DNA of 64,000 nucleotides from Pseudomonadota bacterium (GTDB taxonomy: Bacteria; Pseudomonadota; Gammaproteobacteria; Pseudomonadales; Oleiphilaceae): contig PDPE01000026.1 of the NCBI GenBank assembly GCA_002747395.1, forward strand, positions 1 through 64,000. The letters run 5' to 3'. A program made the position numbers and the translations under genes. The notes beneath the pieces were generated by a model. That model made no database searches, was not told the DNA's origin, and saw nothing but the letters and a program-made list of their open reading frames with translations. Positions 54,374 to 63,007 of the stretch are shown piece by piece (position 1 is the first letter of the stretch; the number at the start of each line of letters is the position of its first letter).

Positions 54374-54787
54374 ATGCAGTTATTGAGCGTGTTAGTGATA
54401 GAAGACGACCCTCAGATGAGGAGGTTGCTTCGTTCCATGCTGGTTCAATCGGGCGTAGAAAAAGTCGGTGAAGCAGAAGATGGCAAAACGGGGGTTCAGA
54501 AATTCATGGAAGAACAGTATGATGTTGTCATGCTTGATATCGGATTGCCTGATATGGACGGGCTTGATTTGCTGGCTACCCTGAAGCGGCTGAAAAAAGA
54601 TGCATTTGTGGTGCTTGTGACCGGGGATGACTCCATTGAAAGCATACAGACCGCAATCTCCTCGGGTTCAAACGGCTACGTGGTAAAACCCTGTTCGAAA
54701 GAGAAAATCACGGACGTTATCAACAATTACGTGTTGACGAGCAACGCCGCCAGGGACCTGTTGAAGGACCCGGATTTTCCTCTCTAG
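54374..54787 (+). CDS. single-domain response regulator (CheY-like receiver)
   Basis: A 137-residue protein that is only a receiver domain: acidic pair IEDD (residues 10-12), phospho-acceptor Asp in MLDIGLPDMDG near residue 55, Thr in LVTGDD and Lys in VVKPCS. There is no output domain. It probably relays or buffers phosphate from a histidine kinase, the nearby hybrid kinase being the obvious candidate. A GGAGG-like sequence lies upstream. The last residues leave the fold as a short helical tail. Confidence 0.88.
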   Translation: MQLLSVLVIEDDPQMRRLLRSMLVQSGVEKVGEAEDGKTGVQKFMEEQYDVVMLDIGLPDMDGLDLLATLKRLKKDAFVVLVTGDDSIESIQTAISSGSNGYVVKPCSKEKITDVINNYVLTSNAARDLLKDPDFPL

Positions 54788-54862
54788 CTTGCCGGTCACC
54801 AGGCCGAACGGCCGACTTCCGGGCCTGCCCGGAACCACGGTCTGACGGTCAGTAGCCAACAG

Positions 54863-55342
54863 TCAGTTCTGAATGGCTTTCCAGGTCAGGTGCAGGATCC
54901 ATGCATCGTTGGCAGCCCGGTGGGTATTTATATCGAACTCCCGAATAACCGATTTTCTGGCACTCTGCCAGAGTACGACCTGATCTTCAGTCAAAAGGTT
55001 GGCTATGCTTTCCAGGCGAAACGCCGGTTGCAGTTTTGCCGCCTTGAATAAACGATGCAACCAGAACAGGTCGAAAGTCCAGGCATCACAGTAAACAATA
55101 CCGTCAATTTTTTCGTTGAGTGCGCTCGCCACGTGTTTCAGGTGGGTTCCCTCTTCATTCAACAACTGCCGGGTGATTTGATGTACCTGCTCGGATTTTT
55201 CAGACCAGTCATACCACAAAATATGGGGTTTGATTAACCACCCCACCGGTTTGCCGTCGGGTGGGCACAGCCCTACTTCTATCGGATAACTCTCGATTAA
55301 ACTGAGGCTGGATGCTTCAAAATCTATGAAAGTCGGTTCCAC
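54863..55342 (-). CDS. DnaQ-like 3'-5' exonuclease-fold protein
   Basis: A 159-residue DEDDh-type exonuclease domain. The ExoI motif is FIDFEAS (Asp7, Glu9), ExoII lies in YCDAWTFDLFWLHRLF (Asp86 or Asp91), and ExoIII is HRAANDAW (His141, Asp146). All acidic ligands and the histidine appear present, so nuclease activity is likely. The substrate is unknown. It stands alone, converging with the receiver gene. The spacer to queC (289 bases) holds no gene. Confidence 0.82.
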   Translation of the reverse strand: MEPTFIDFEASSLSLIESYPIEVGLCPPDGKPVGWLIKPHILWYDWSEKSEQVHQITRQLLNEEGTHLKHVASALNEKIDGIVYCDAWTFDLFWLHRLFKAAKLQPAFRLESIANLLTEDQVVLWQSARKSVIREFDINTHRAANDAWILHLTWKAIQN

Positions 55343-55631
55343 GTTTTTACCTGAGTCTCTGATTATTATTATGGATGAAACTAACCGCTTTGTTATCGTT
55401 GCCTTATTATAACCGGTTTGGCAGAGTCGAGTATGTTACAACATGGAAACAATCCTGCCTATTGCCGATTCGGCTTTCTCTGACTTTGAAACCCTGTTTC
55501 TCCCCCGGCCCCGCCAGGTTTTTCGGCAGCGTTTTGCAGCTCTCCCGCCCGCCGGTTCTCCGGCACATTTAATCTCGCACTGAAATCCGATAAACTGGCC
55601 CGGTCTTGTTCAAAAAGGGCCCGGTTCAATC

Positions 55632-56318
55632 ATGCAATCTTCACAAAGTCTATCCCGAAACACGCCGGAAAAGGTGGTCGTTATCTATTCTGGTGGTATG
55701 GATTCCTTTACCCTGTTACATCAGTGCCTGAATGAGGGGAAGAAGGTGTATGCCCTCTCCTTTAACTATGGGCAGAGACACCATAAAGAACTTCATTATG
55801 CCCGGAAAGTATGTGATGGGCTCGGGCTGCCGCACAGGGTGGTCGATATCAATGCAGTGAACCAGTTGTTGCTCGGTTCCTCGCTAACGGATGATATTGC
55901 CGTCCCGGAAGGTCATTACGATGAGCAGAGCATGCGATCCACGGTTGTACCCAACCGAAATATGATTATGCTGTCACTGGCCATAGGCTATGCGGTGTCT
56001 ATCGAAGCGGGTGCAGTCTATTATGGCGCTCATGGAGGTGATCATGCCATTTACCCGGACTGTCGACCCGAGTTTATCGAGAAGATGAACGCGGTTTCGC
56101 AGGTTGCGAATTACGAACCCGTTGACATTCGTGCCCCCTATGCAGCCATGGATAAAACATCGATACTCAGGGCAGGCCTGGCTCTCGGTCTTGACTATGG
56201 CAAGACCTGGACCTGTTACAAGGGGTTGGAAGATGCCTGTGGCAAGTGTGGTTCCTGCACCGAGCGGCTGGAGGCATTCAGGCAAAACGGTTTGCAAGAT
56301 CCGTTACGCTACAGTTAG
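55632..56318 (+). CDS. queC: 7-cyano-7-deazaguanine synthase QueC
   Basis: QueC makes preQ0 from 7-carboxy-7-deazaguanine, with ATP and ammonia, in queuosine synthesis. The PP-loop motif SGGMDS is at residues 20-25, and the C-terminal zinc site CGKCGSC with an upstream CYKG cysteine is intact. Length 228 matches the family (E. coli 231). It precedes queE, an earlier step of the same pathway, separated by 146 bases that contain a 14-bp triple repeat. Confidence 0.96.
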   Translation: MQSSQSLSRNTPEKVVVIYSGGMDSFTLLHQCLNEGKKVYALSFNYGQRHHKELHYARKVCDGLGLPHRVVDINAVNQLLLGSSLTDDIAVPEGHYDEQSMRSTVVPNRNMIMLSLAIGYAVSIEAGAVYYGAHGGDHAIYPDCRPEFIEKMNAVSQVANYEPVDIRAPYAAMDKTSILRAGLALGLDYGKTWTCYKGLEDACGKCGSCTERLEAFRQNGLQDPLRYS

Positions 56319-56326
56319 CCAGACGA

Positions 56327-56368
56327 CAGGTTAATAACTACAGGTTAATAACTACAGGTTAATAACTA
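56327..56368 (+). repeat. 14-bp tandem repeat, three perfect copies, between queC and queE
   Basis: The unit CAGGTTAATAACTA occurs three times without spacer, starting nine bases after the queC stop. Three identical copies point to recent slippage or expansion. It is too short and gap-free to be a CRISPR array. Confidence 0.9.
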
Positions 56369-56464
56369 CAGCCAATCGGCTTTCCGGTGATGATGACAAC
56401 GTCTTCCAGTGCAGACTGACCGGGGAGGTGTGACTGGATACGAGAGCAATTTGTATGCACTATC

Positions 56465-57121
56465 ATGTATAAAATAAAGGAAGCATTCTATTCATTGCAG
56501 GGCGAGGGTGCCCGAACCGGGCGGGCGGCGGTGTTTTGTCGTTTCAGCAAGTGCAATTTGTGGAACGGGCGGGAACGGGATCGAGCGCAGGCGGTTTGCA
56601 ATTTTTGTGATACAGACTTTATCGGTCAGGATGGTCAGAACGGTGGTAAATTCGAGACTGCCGAACAGCTTGCGGATCACCTGGCCTCTCTCTGGCCAGA
56701 CATGTCAAAAGGCAGGCCCTATGTGATTTGCACCGGTGGCGAGCCCCTGCTCCAGTTGGATGAAACCCTGATTGACCGGTTACATCTGGCCGGATTTGAA
56801 GTCGCCGTTGAAACCAATGGTACCCTGCCTCTTCCGGCAGCGCTTGACTGGGTGTGCGTAAGCCCGAAAGGCACCTCGAAAGTGGTGGTGCGGGCATGTG
56901 ATGAAGTGAAGCTGGTGTATCCCCAGCCGGACTATCCACCGGAAAAAGCCCTGGAAATACAGGCTGACCACTATTATCTGTCACCCATGGCCTCACCGAC
57001 TTTCCTGATTGACGGAGACAAAAGGAAAAAAACCAATACGGAAAGGGCATTGGCCTATTGTCTCGCCAACCCGACCTGGCAGCTTACCTTGCAAACGCAC
57101 AAAATCCTCGATATTGACTGA
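56465..57121 (+). CDS. queE: 7-carboxy-7-deazaguanine synthase QueE
   Basis: A radical-SAM enzyme that rearranges 6-carboxy-tetrahydropterin to 7-carboxy-7-deazaguanine. The iron-sulfur cysteines are Cys30, Cys45 and Cys48, in the unusual CX14CX2C spacing known for many QueE proteins in place of CX3CX2C. CTGGEPLLQLD and ETNGTLPLP follow. The N-terminus YKIKEAFYSLQGEG is the family signature. Length 218 agrees with the family. It is downstream of queC on the same strand. Confidence 0.96.
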   Translation: MYKIKEAFYSLQGEGARTGRAAVFCRFSKCNLWNGRERDRAQAVCNFCDTDFIGQDGQNGGKFETAEQLADHLASLWPDMSKGRPYVICTGGEPLLQLDETLIDRLHLAGFEVAVETNGTLPLPAALDWVCVSPKGTSKVVVRACDEVKLVYPQPDYPPEKALEIQADHYYLSPMASPTFLIDGDKRKKTNTERALAYCLANPTWQLTLQTHKILDID

Positions 57122-57223
57122 CCGGCGCACCCGCCTGTAGTCTGGTGAGCCTGCAAGCCCGCACCCGGAGTACGGCACTCTGTGTGCCTTCAATAAAAAC
57201 AATTGGTTATAAAAGGCAAAAAA

Positions 57224-57925
57224 ATGCTGACATTACGTGATATCGTGCGCAGCGGCCATGTGGTCAGGTGGAGTAGCGTGAAACACGGTCGCCCCCAGTA
57301 TCTGGCGGAACACCACTATATGGTTACCATGATTGCCCGGGCACTGGCCCGCCAGATTTTAACGCCAGACTACTACACAGCCGAAAACCAGATATTGCTG
57401 GTGGATTATTGCCTGAACCACGATTTGCCGGAATTACTTGCCGGTGATTTTCCTTCGGTCAGCAAACGTAAACTGGAAATGATGCTGGGTGAGAAATCCG
57501 ACGTGTTTAAAAGGCTGGATTATGAGATACACCCTCCACTTCGCAGGCTGGATGAAAAAATCAAAGGTACCCCCCTGGCTATCATAGCCAAACTGGCTGA
57601 TTGGGCTGATGCCATTGTCTATATCCAGCAAGAGGGCGCGGGTAATTATGAAGTCAAAATATCCCGTCGCCTGTTGGAAGCATTTATCGAGAGCATGCCA
57701 TCCGGTGCGGCTGAAAAGGCTGACATGCACCGGGCAATGGATGCGTTTTGCGAGCAACCTCTCTCCCATACTCACGGAATCGAGCTAAAGTTAAGGAGAG
57801 CGTACCGGGACAAAGTGAATAATGCAGCGAAAGCATTTCCGGAGTACGCATGGCAAGAAGCAAACACCGTTCTGAAGGAGCTGCTGGAAGGAGAGGATGC
57901 GCAGATCAGGTTTGAATATGAATGA
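57224..57925 (+). CDS. HD-domain phosphohydrolase (YfbR-like)
   Basis: A 233-residue HD-superfamily protein. Metal ligands are visible as AEHHYMV (His30), NHDLPELLAGDFPS (His66-Asp67) and an Asp in AKLADWADA. This order and the GDFPS segment match the YfbR-type deoxynucleoside 5'-monophosphatase family (E. coli YfbR 199 residues), with a longer C-terminal helix here. ATG 57224 is preferred to an in-frame TTG at 57203. Nucleotidase activity is inferred from the family only. Confidence 0.83.
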   Translation: MLTLRDIVRSGHVVRWSSVKHGRPQYLAEHHYMVTMIARALARQILTPDYYTAENQILLVDYCLNHDLPELLAGDFPSVSKRKLEMMLGEKSDVFKRLDYEIHPPLRRLDEKIKGTPLAIIAKLADWADAIVYIQQEGAGNYEVKISRRLLEAFIESMPSGAAEKADMHRAMDAFCEQPLSHTHGIELKLRRAYRDKVNNAAKAFPEYAWQEANTVLKELLEGEDAQIRFEYE

Positions 57926-58089
57926 TCGAAATTACTCAAAGATCGGGAAGACCGGCAAAAAAGTTTGACTTTCAGTAAAAAGTAAACTGTACTTGTAAAC
58001 AGTGTTCAGGCATACAGTCTATAAGCTCTATGCTGTTGTATTGAACACAGAGTTTTTTGAATACCCTGTTTTATTGAAAGGAGAAAGTC

Positions 58090-58227
58090 ATGGATGTAAC
58101 AATGAGCGGAGATGTCATTAAAATCCAGCTGCCGGTCAACCGTATGCTGATGGCCTATTACTATAAAAAAGTGGGCTCGGAATGGGTGAAGTACAAGCGA
58201 CAGGCGCTTCTTTCCGCCAGCGGGTGA
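58090..58227 (+). CDS. 45-residue small protein of unknown function
   Basis: A short gene with a clear AAGGAG ribosome binding site about seven bases before ATG 58090. It encodes a basic 45-residue peptide starting MDVTMSGDVIKIQLPVNRML, then AYYYKKVGSEWVKYKRQALL, ending at TGA 58225-58227. It has two short amphipathic stretches and no membrane helix. No family was recognised. It sits alone between the HD-domain and isochorismatase-like genes. The ribosome binding site and absence of any competing frame argue that it is real. Confidence 0.62.
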   Translation: MDVTMSGDVIKIQLPVNRMLMAYYYKKVGSEWVKYKRQALLSASG

Positions 58228-58354
58228 TGCGTCATTTCCGGATTTGCCCCGGCCAGCCACCTTATGTGAATTTGAACAGTGATAGCCGATCACCGAAGTC
58301 TGTGATATTTTCCACTCCTGCAGAATTGTTTGTTTCATACCCGGGAGGATAGCT

Positions 58355-58894
58355 ATGTTGGATCAGGATCAGGCGTTGCTCGTTGTTGTCGATGTACAAG
58401 GCAAGTTGGCTCAGTTAATGGCGGATAAGGAGCATTTGTTTGACAGCCTGAAAACCGCCATAAAAGGGTTTCAGTTACTTGAGGTACCAATACTCTGGCT
58501 TGAGCAGGTGCCAGACAAACTCGGGCCGACCATTGCCGAGGTAGCAGAGCTGTTATCAGGCAGCCAGCCCATTGCCAAAACGTCGTTTGGCTGTATGGGA
58601 AGTGAGGAATTTCGCCAGGAGCTGGAAACATCCGGCCGCAAGCAGATTGTTCTGGCAGGTATCGAGGCACATATTTGTGTCTATCAGAGTGCAATACAGT
58701 TAATCGAGGCAGGCTACGAGGTGACCGTGCTTGAAGATGCCGTGTCGTCCAGAACCCTGGATAATTGCCAGATAGGCCTGGACAGAATGGCTCAGGCGGG
58801 AGTTGCCATATCCTGCGTGGAAATGTCCCTGTTTGAATTGCAGCGAGTGGCAGAGGGGGAAAAATTCAAGGCACTGGCATCGCTGGTGAAATAA
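58355..58894 (+). CDS. isochorismatase-family cysteine hydrolase
   Basis: A 179-residue cysteine hydrolase of the isochorismatase-like fold. The catalytic triad is visible: Asp13 in VVDVQ, Lys75 in AKTSFGC and the nucleophile Cys108 in GIEAHICVYQSA, including the cis-peptide region. The family resembles YcaC and related hydrolases of unknown substrate. There are no siderophore genes nearby, so isochorismate is not assumed. GGGAGG seven bases upstream supports the ATG at 58355. Confidence 0.88.
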   Translation: MLDQDQALLVVVDVQGKLAQLMADKEHLFDSLKTAIKGFQLLEVPILWLEQVPDKLGPTIAEVAELLSGSQPIAKTSFGCMGSEEFRQELETSGRKQIVLAGIEAHICVYQSAIQLIEAGYEVTVLEDAVSSRTLDNCQIGLDRMAQAGVAISCVEMSLFELQRVAEGEKFKALASLVK

Positions 58895-59076
58895 GGCGGA
58901 AAGCCGGGTTCGGGTCTGGCCTGGCGGGCGGGGCCTGCCTCTGTCGCACACCAAGTTTCAGCAAAAAGACTGACAGAAATTCCCGCACCGCTCAAGTCAT
59001 TGCCAAAAAATCTTGCTGAAGTGGAAACAGTAACCTGGTTACTTTGACTGATCCTCCCGAGGTTTCACTTGACCAT

Positions 59077-59123
59077 GCCAGTCTTGAATTACTGGCAGAG
59101 CCACTGAACGCCTGTTCAGGCTC
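59077..59123. terminator. paired hairpins between convergent genes
   Basis: GCCAGT / ACTGGC (59077-59096, 8-base loop) is followed at once by GAGCC-TGAAC / GTTCA-GGCTC (59098-59123, 10 paired bases with a 2-base bulge). They sit in the 309-base gap between the isochorismatase-like gene (+) and the FIST/EAL gene (-), with a GCTTTTGCTTT stretch on the plus side. A bidirectional terminator is likely. The rest of the gap shows no gene. Confidence 0.6.
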
Positions 59124-59203
59124 GGGCGCTTTTGCTTTAACCAACACCTTTCTGTAATTGTTACGCCGGTGCGGACCAGAATCTGACTTCTGGCAAACGG
59201 ATT

Positions 59204-61756
59204 TCACTGCTTGCTATCTTTTGACAAAAAGTCGTGAAACAACTCTTCGGCACTCCCGGGTTCTCCCAGATAAAACCCCTGGTGCTTATCCACCTTCAGA
59301 CGGGTTGTGATGTCAAAGATTTCCTTGGAATGAATAAACTCTGCAACGGTTTGCATATTCAGATCCCGGGCAAACCCGATGATTGCCTTGCAAATGGCCA
59401 GACTTTTGACATTGGTGTCAATATCCTTGACCAGGGTACCGTCGATTTTTATGTAATCGGGATTAATCAGGGTTAAATGTACGAAATTGGAGTAGCCGCT
59501 GCCAAAGTCGTCAATGGCGATTTTCACGCCCAGAGATCGGACCCGCCTGATTTGCTCTATGGCGGCTTCATAGTCCTGAAACACTTCACTTTCCAGAATT
59601 TCCACAATGAGTTTTTCGCCCACATGATGTGTTTTGATCATACTGATCAGGTATTCCATCGTACCCGTATTGAGAAAATCCAGAAACGACAGATTGATCG
59701 CAAACCTGCCGTCCAGCTTCTCGAAAAGCATAAAGGATTTTTTGATCATTCTCCTGGTCAGGCGGGAGTAATAACTGGTGTTTTTAACTACATCCAGAAA
59801 GCGGGCCGGTGATAAAACTGTACCATCTTCCGCGCGAATCCGGATCAGGGATTCGTAATAGGATACGGTTTGCCCTTGAAATATTGGCTGAAAAAACGGT
59901 ATTACCCTGTCATCATCCAGTGCCTTTTTTACCATTTTTATAATGCCCAGATGCTTCTCGTACCCTTGTTTTATATTCAGGGAATCGCTGTACAGAACAA
60001 TATTTTTGTGATTTCTTTTTGCGTAATTCAACGCCATATCGGCATGTTCCAGGTGATCCTTGCCCGCTACTTCGTTTGATATGCCAATGGCTACAGACAG
60101 GTCACACTCCAGGGTTATGTCCCCTTTTTCAAAATAGAAATTTTCGGCCTGCACATCGTTGGCAATTTTATTGGCGACGGCCAGACACACTTCCGGAGGG
60201 CGGTTATAGGTATTCAAATAGGCGAAGGTGTTGCCGGAAAGTCGATATATGTGTTGAGACTGGAGATGTCTTTGCAAGAAGCCGGCAAAGTACCTGAGAA
60301 TCAGATTGCCCACGGATTCTCCGTATAAGTCATTGATGGTGTGAAAATTTCTGATATCAATGAGCAAAACCCCTCTGGGCTTTTTATCCTCGATTTCCTG
60401 CAGCAGAGAGGCTCTGTTTCTGAGTCCGGTCAGAGAATCATTGTAGAGCATTTTTCCCATGATTCTGTTTTTATATTCTGCGAGCAGAAGCTGTTCCCTG
60501 ATTTTGTTTTTATGCTCTACCAGCAGAATTTGCTCTTTTAACGGCTTGTTGTGCGGTTTTCTTCCAGCCCTGTTTTGTCGGCCATGGCCTTCGACAGGGG
60601 CAGCTCCCTCTGCTGACAGGTCTCGGAGGCTCGAAACAGAAGTGTTTTCCGATTCACTCAATAAAAACAGCACCATGGTATGATTACAGAACCTGGCTCT
60701 CTCCCCTTTTCCCTTGACAAATTCACCATAGGAGAAAAATCCGCTTACCGGCGCAATCTTTGGAAAATGTTGTATGTCGAGGGTCAGCTTGTCTCCAAGT
60801 ATCGCCTTTCTGCCGGTGCAGGAATACATACAGATCGCATCCCACTGGCTGTGTATTTCGTTGTAAATTTCATTGCAATTGAGCAGAATTTTTTCCACAT
60901 TCGCCATACCGAGGCGGACGGTTTCGCCTTTTAACAGGTTGCCGGCAAAGCTCATAGCCCCGTCAGGATGCCGTTTCACCGCAGCTCGGGCGAGGATGTC
61001 ACCACCCCGGTTCACCACCATGGGAATTTGAGCACAGATTGGAATGAACTGAGAGGTCTTGTGAAGGCCCAAATACTCCTTGTACAGGCTTTCGGGAGGT
61101 ATTCCGTTGATTTTGTGAACCGTATTTCCTTGCGATTCGGTTACAACAAATTTTTCGTTCAAAATGTCACAGTCAAAGGCCGATCTGGTTTCTGCCCGCA
61201 GGGTTTTGGAATATAGCCCCACAGCCACGGCTCCCTTGTCCAGAATCTGATCCTGGTAAAACAGGTGGGTCTTATGGAAGTAGTAGTTGTCTGCGGAAAG
61301 CCCGCCGGCAATAACGATATCGCCCACCTGGCTTTCAAAGCCGGCCAAAAGATCCTCTCCGTTTACAGATAACCCTTCGCCAAGGAGAATTACGGCCTGC
61401 AAGTCTTTTTTCTGCAGCTTTTGGCCAAGGCGGGCTCCTTCGTCAAAAAAGTTGCCGGAAGAGTTGTCTGATTTTTCGATCTGCAATCGCGTCTTTTCAA
61501 AACTGATTACCGAAATTAACAGACTGTTTTCCAATATCCGGTTGTCCAGAATTTCACCGTCTGTGGTTGCGCCGACGAGAACGCAGTGAGGCAGGGTTTC
61601 TTTTATAAACCTGAGCAGAGGCCGGGTACGTTCAATATCCCCGCGGCCATCAAACACCTGAACCAGGATGTGAGAATCCGTCAATGATATCCGGGCGAGT
61701 TGCAGCTCCTTCAGAAATTGATCCCGGGTTTCAAAATTATGGTGTAACAGTTTCAT
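59204..61756 (-). CDS. FIST-sensor protein with degenerate GGDEF and complete EAL domain
   Basis: An 850-residue cytoplasmic protein. FIST N and C sensor domains fill about residues 15-375 (GATTDGEIL, GGLSADNYY, and the late CSGR-like YSCTGR). A helical repeat linker (EQILLVEHKNK / EQLLLAEYKNR, about 418-440) leads to a GGDEF fold (DSLTGLRNRASLL) whose signature reads SGNTF, so it should not make c-di-GMP. The EAL domain (about 595-845) keeps ESL, NLS, EILE, DDFGSGYS, KID, the AE-(F)I acidic residue and HQGFYLG, so phosphodiesterase activity is plausible. No membrane segments. The ligand is unknown, perhaps amino acids as proposed for FIST. Confidence 0.88.
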   Translation of the reverse strand: MKLLHHNFETRDQFLKELQLARISLTDSHILVQVFDGRGDIERTRPLLRFIKETLPHCVLVGATTDGEILDNRILENSLLISVISFEKTRLQIEKSDNSSGNFFDEGARLGQKLQKKDLQAVILLGEGLSVNGEDLLAGFESQVGDIVIAGGLSADNYYFHKTHLFYQDQILDKGAVAVGLYSKTLRAETRSAFDCDILNEKFVVTESQGNTVHKINGIPPESLYKEYLGLHKTSQFIPICAQIPMVVNRGGDILARAAVKRHPDGAMSFAGNLLKGETVRLGMANVEKILLNCNEIYNEIHSQWDAICMYSCTGRKAILGDKLTLDIQHFPKIAPVSGFFSYGEFVKGKGERARFCNHTMVLFLLSESENTSVSSLRDLSAEGAAPVEGHGRQNRAGRKPHNKPLKEQILLVEHKNKIREQLLLAEYKNRIMGKMLYNDSLTGLRNRASLLQEIEDKKPRGVLLIDIRNFHTINDLYGESVGNLILRYFAGFLQRHLQSQHIYRLSGNTFAYLNTYNRPPEVCLAVANKIANDVQAENFYFEKGDITLECDLSVAIGISNEVAGKDHLEHADMALNYAKRNHKNIVLYSDSLNIKQGYEKHLGIIKMVKKALDDDRVIPFFQPIFQGQTVSYYESLIRIRAEDGTVLSPARFLDVVKNTSYYSRLTRRMIKKSFMLFEKLDGRFAINLSFLDFLNTGTMEYLISMIKTHHVGEKLIVEILESEVFQDYEAAIEQIRRVRSLGVKIAIDDFGSGYSNFVHLTLINPDYIKIDGTLVKDIDTNVKSLAICKAIIGFARDLNMQTVAEFIHSKEIFDITTRLKVDKHQGFYLGEPGSAEELFHDFLSKDSKQ

Positions 61757-62335
61757 CTGCTTGTGAATCCCCCCGGAGGCACCCGGCCATGTGGTGTTGC
61801 GAGAACACAGACTGCTTCCTGGTTTACCGAGTCCGGATCCGGTAAAAAACCGGTCAGGCGGCCAATTGTCACCTGGCGCGATCAGTTGTTACTTGGCGCG
61901 TTTTGCATGGCAACTTCTGCATGTTCAGTATAGAAGATTATCAGTTAAGGGCCAGCCAGCTTGCAAATTCGGTCACATTTTGCGCATAACGAAATAAACA
62001 GTGACGGATGGTTACGGGGACAATCAGGCCGGCCTGAAAAATCTGGCAGCCCGGTAGGGCAGCGGGCGTCGTTGAAGGCAGGCGGATCGGTAAAATCGGG
62101 TGGTCGGGTTTGTGCGGGAATTACAGAACGGACAAGGTAGTAGAATCACGCAGTTTTTCTGGTTGTACCGTCTTGCCTCTTCCGGTTATGGCCTGCTCAA
62201 CCCGGGAAGCAACCAGCTGAAGTGATTGGTAGCAGCTTTGACCGGTTGCTGAAAGTGAGTTGACCAGGCATTACTATATAGCCTCAATCTTTCTGTAACG
62301 CGCTTTCCTGTAAAGCACTTTCCTGTACAGCGTTT
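61757..62335. other. 579-base intergenic region with two repeat pairs
   Basis: No gene is supported. An imperfect 18-bp direct repeat ending ACTTGGCGCG / CACCTGGCGCG lies at 61863-61880 and 61883-61900. Three copies of a CTTTCCTGTA unit (14-15 bp, 62289-62332) abut the VOC gene end. The promoter of the FIST/EAL gene is presumably at the left side, but no hexamer pair was convincing. Confidence 0.45.
62289..62332. repeat. three tandem copies of a 14-15 bp unit
   Basis: Units at 62289-62302, 62303-62317 and 62318-62332 share CTTTCCTGTA with small changes. The array ends three bases before the VOC gene stop. Another member of the short tandem duplications of this window. Confidence 0.75.
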
Positions 62336-62815
62336 TTATGCCTGCGCCAGTGTCGCAAAAGCCTCGATCACGTTTTGGGGTGCCTGTACCAGCTCTACCA
62401 GCACGCCTTCAGAGCCAACAGGAAATTCCTCATTGCCCCTGGGGTGAATAAAGCAGACATCATAACCTGCAGCCCCTTTGCGAATACCGCCGGGAGTGAA
62501 TCGCACCCCTTGCCCGGTCAGCCAGTCAACGGCTTCAGCCAGGTTATCTACCCAAAGGCCAATATGGTTAAGGGCAGGCTCATGTACCCTGGGCCTTTTC
62601 CCGGGGTCGATGGGCTGCATCAGGTCAACTTCGACTTTTAACGGGCCGGAACCCGCTTCACAGATAGCCTCATCTACATTTTCCCTTTCACTTTTAAAGG
62701 TGCCGACAACCTTCAGGCCGAGGGTGTCTACCCAAAACTTGCTCAACTTGTTCTTGTCCAGGCCGCCTATGGCAATTTGCTGGACTCCCAGAATGGTAAA
62801 CGGACGTTCTGACAT
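62336..62815 (-). CDS. VOC-superfamily (glyoxalase/epimerase-like) metalloprotein
   Basis: A 159-residue protein of two paired beta-alpha-beta-beta-beta modules. Candidate metal ligands are a glutamate in KVEVDLMQ, a histidine in [10 protein letters not shown] and a glutamate in VLVELVQAP. The first ligand position appears to be Gln ([10 protein letters not shown]) where His is common. Similarity is to methylmalonyl-CoA epimerase or glyoxalase I types. The reaction is not fixed. Start 62815 is chosen over an upstream in-frame extension to 62911. It lies 190 bases downstream of the polyketide synthase gene on the same strand. Confidence 0.8.
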   Translation of the reverse strand: MSERPFTILGVQQIAIGGLDKNKLSKFWVDTLGLKVVGTFKSERENVDEAICEAGSGPLKVEVDLMQPIDPGKRPRVHEPALNHIGLWVDNLAEAVDWLTGQGVRFTPGGIRKGAAGYDVCFIHPRGNEEFPVGSEGVLVELVQAPQNVIEAFATLAQA

Positions 62816-62856
62816 GGGGTTTCCTTTTTTTATGGTATTGATCTGTACGTCAGTCT

Positions 62857-62871
62857 CCCCGCATGACGGGG
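62857..62871. repeat. REP-like hairpin between PKS and VOC genes
   Basis: CCCCG-CATGA-CGGGG within the context GTCTCCCCGCATGACGGG then GGAATGAC resembles the short palindromic TCCCGC...GCGGGAATGAC repeats common in gammaproteobacteria. It could stabilise or end the PKS transcript. Only one copy was noticed in this window. Confidence 0.4.
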
Positions 62872-63007
62872 GAATGACCACTGGTCGAAGCCAAAGCGAA
62901 TCTTGCTTCAATTTGGTGTTTATGACAAGCGCATTCTTCGAACCACAGTGGGCGCAATGCTGTGTCGCTTGCCCACCGGGTTCGCAATGGAGCTTTATCG
63001 CCGAGCT

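Noticed and set aside
55127..55142. CCACGTGTTTCA as a third parS site
   Set aside because: Only one half fits; the other arm departs from the palindrome, and it lies within the exonuclease gene.
56327..56368. CRISPR array
   Set aside because: Three 14-bp units with no spacers; a plain tandem repeat.
61791..61997. A 68-codon plus-strand open frame in the FIST/VOC gap
   Set aside because: No ribosome binding site, no recognisable family and it crosses a direct repeat.
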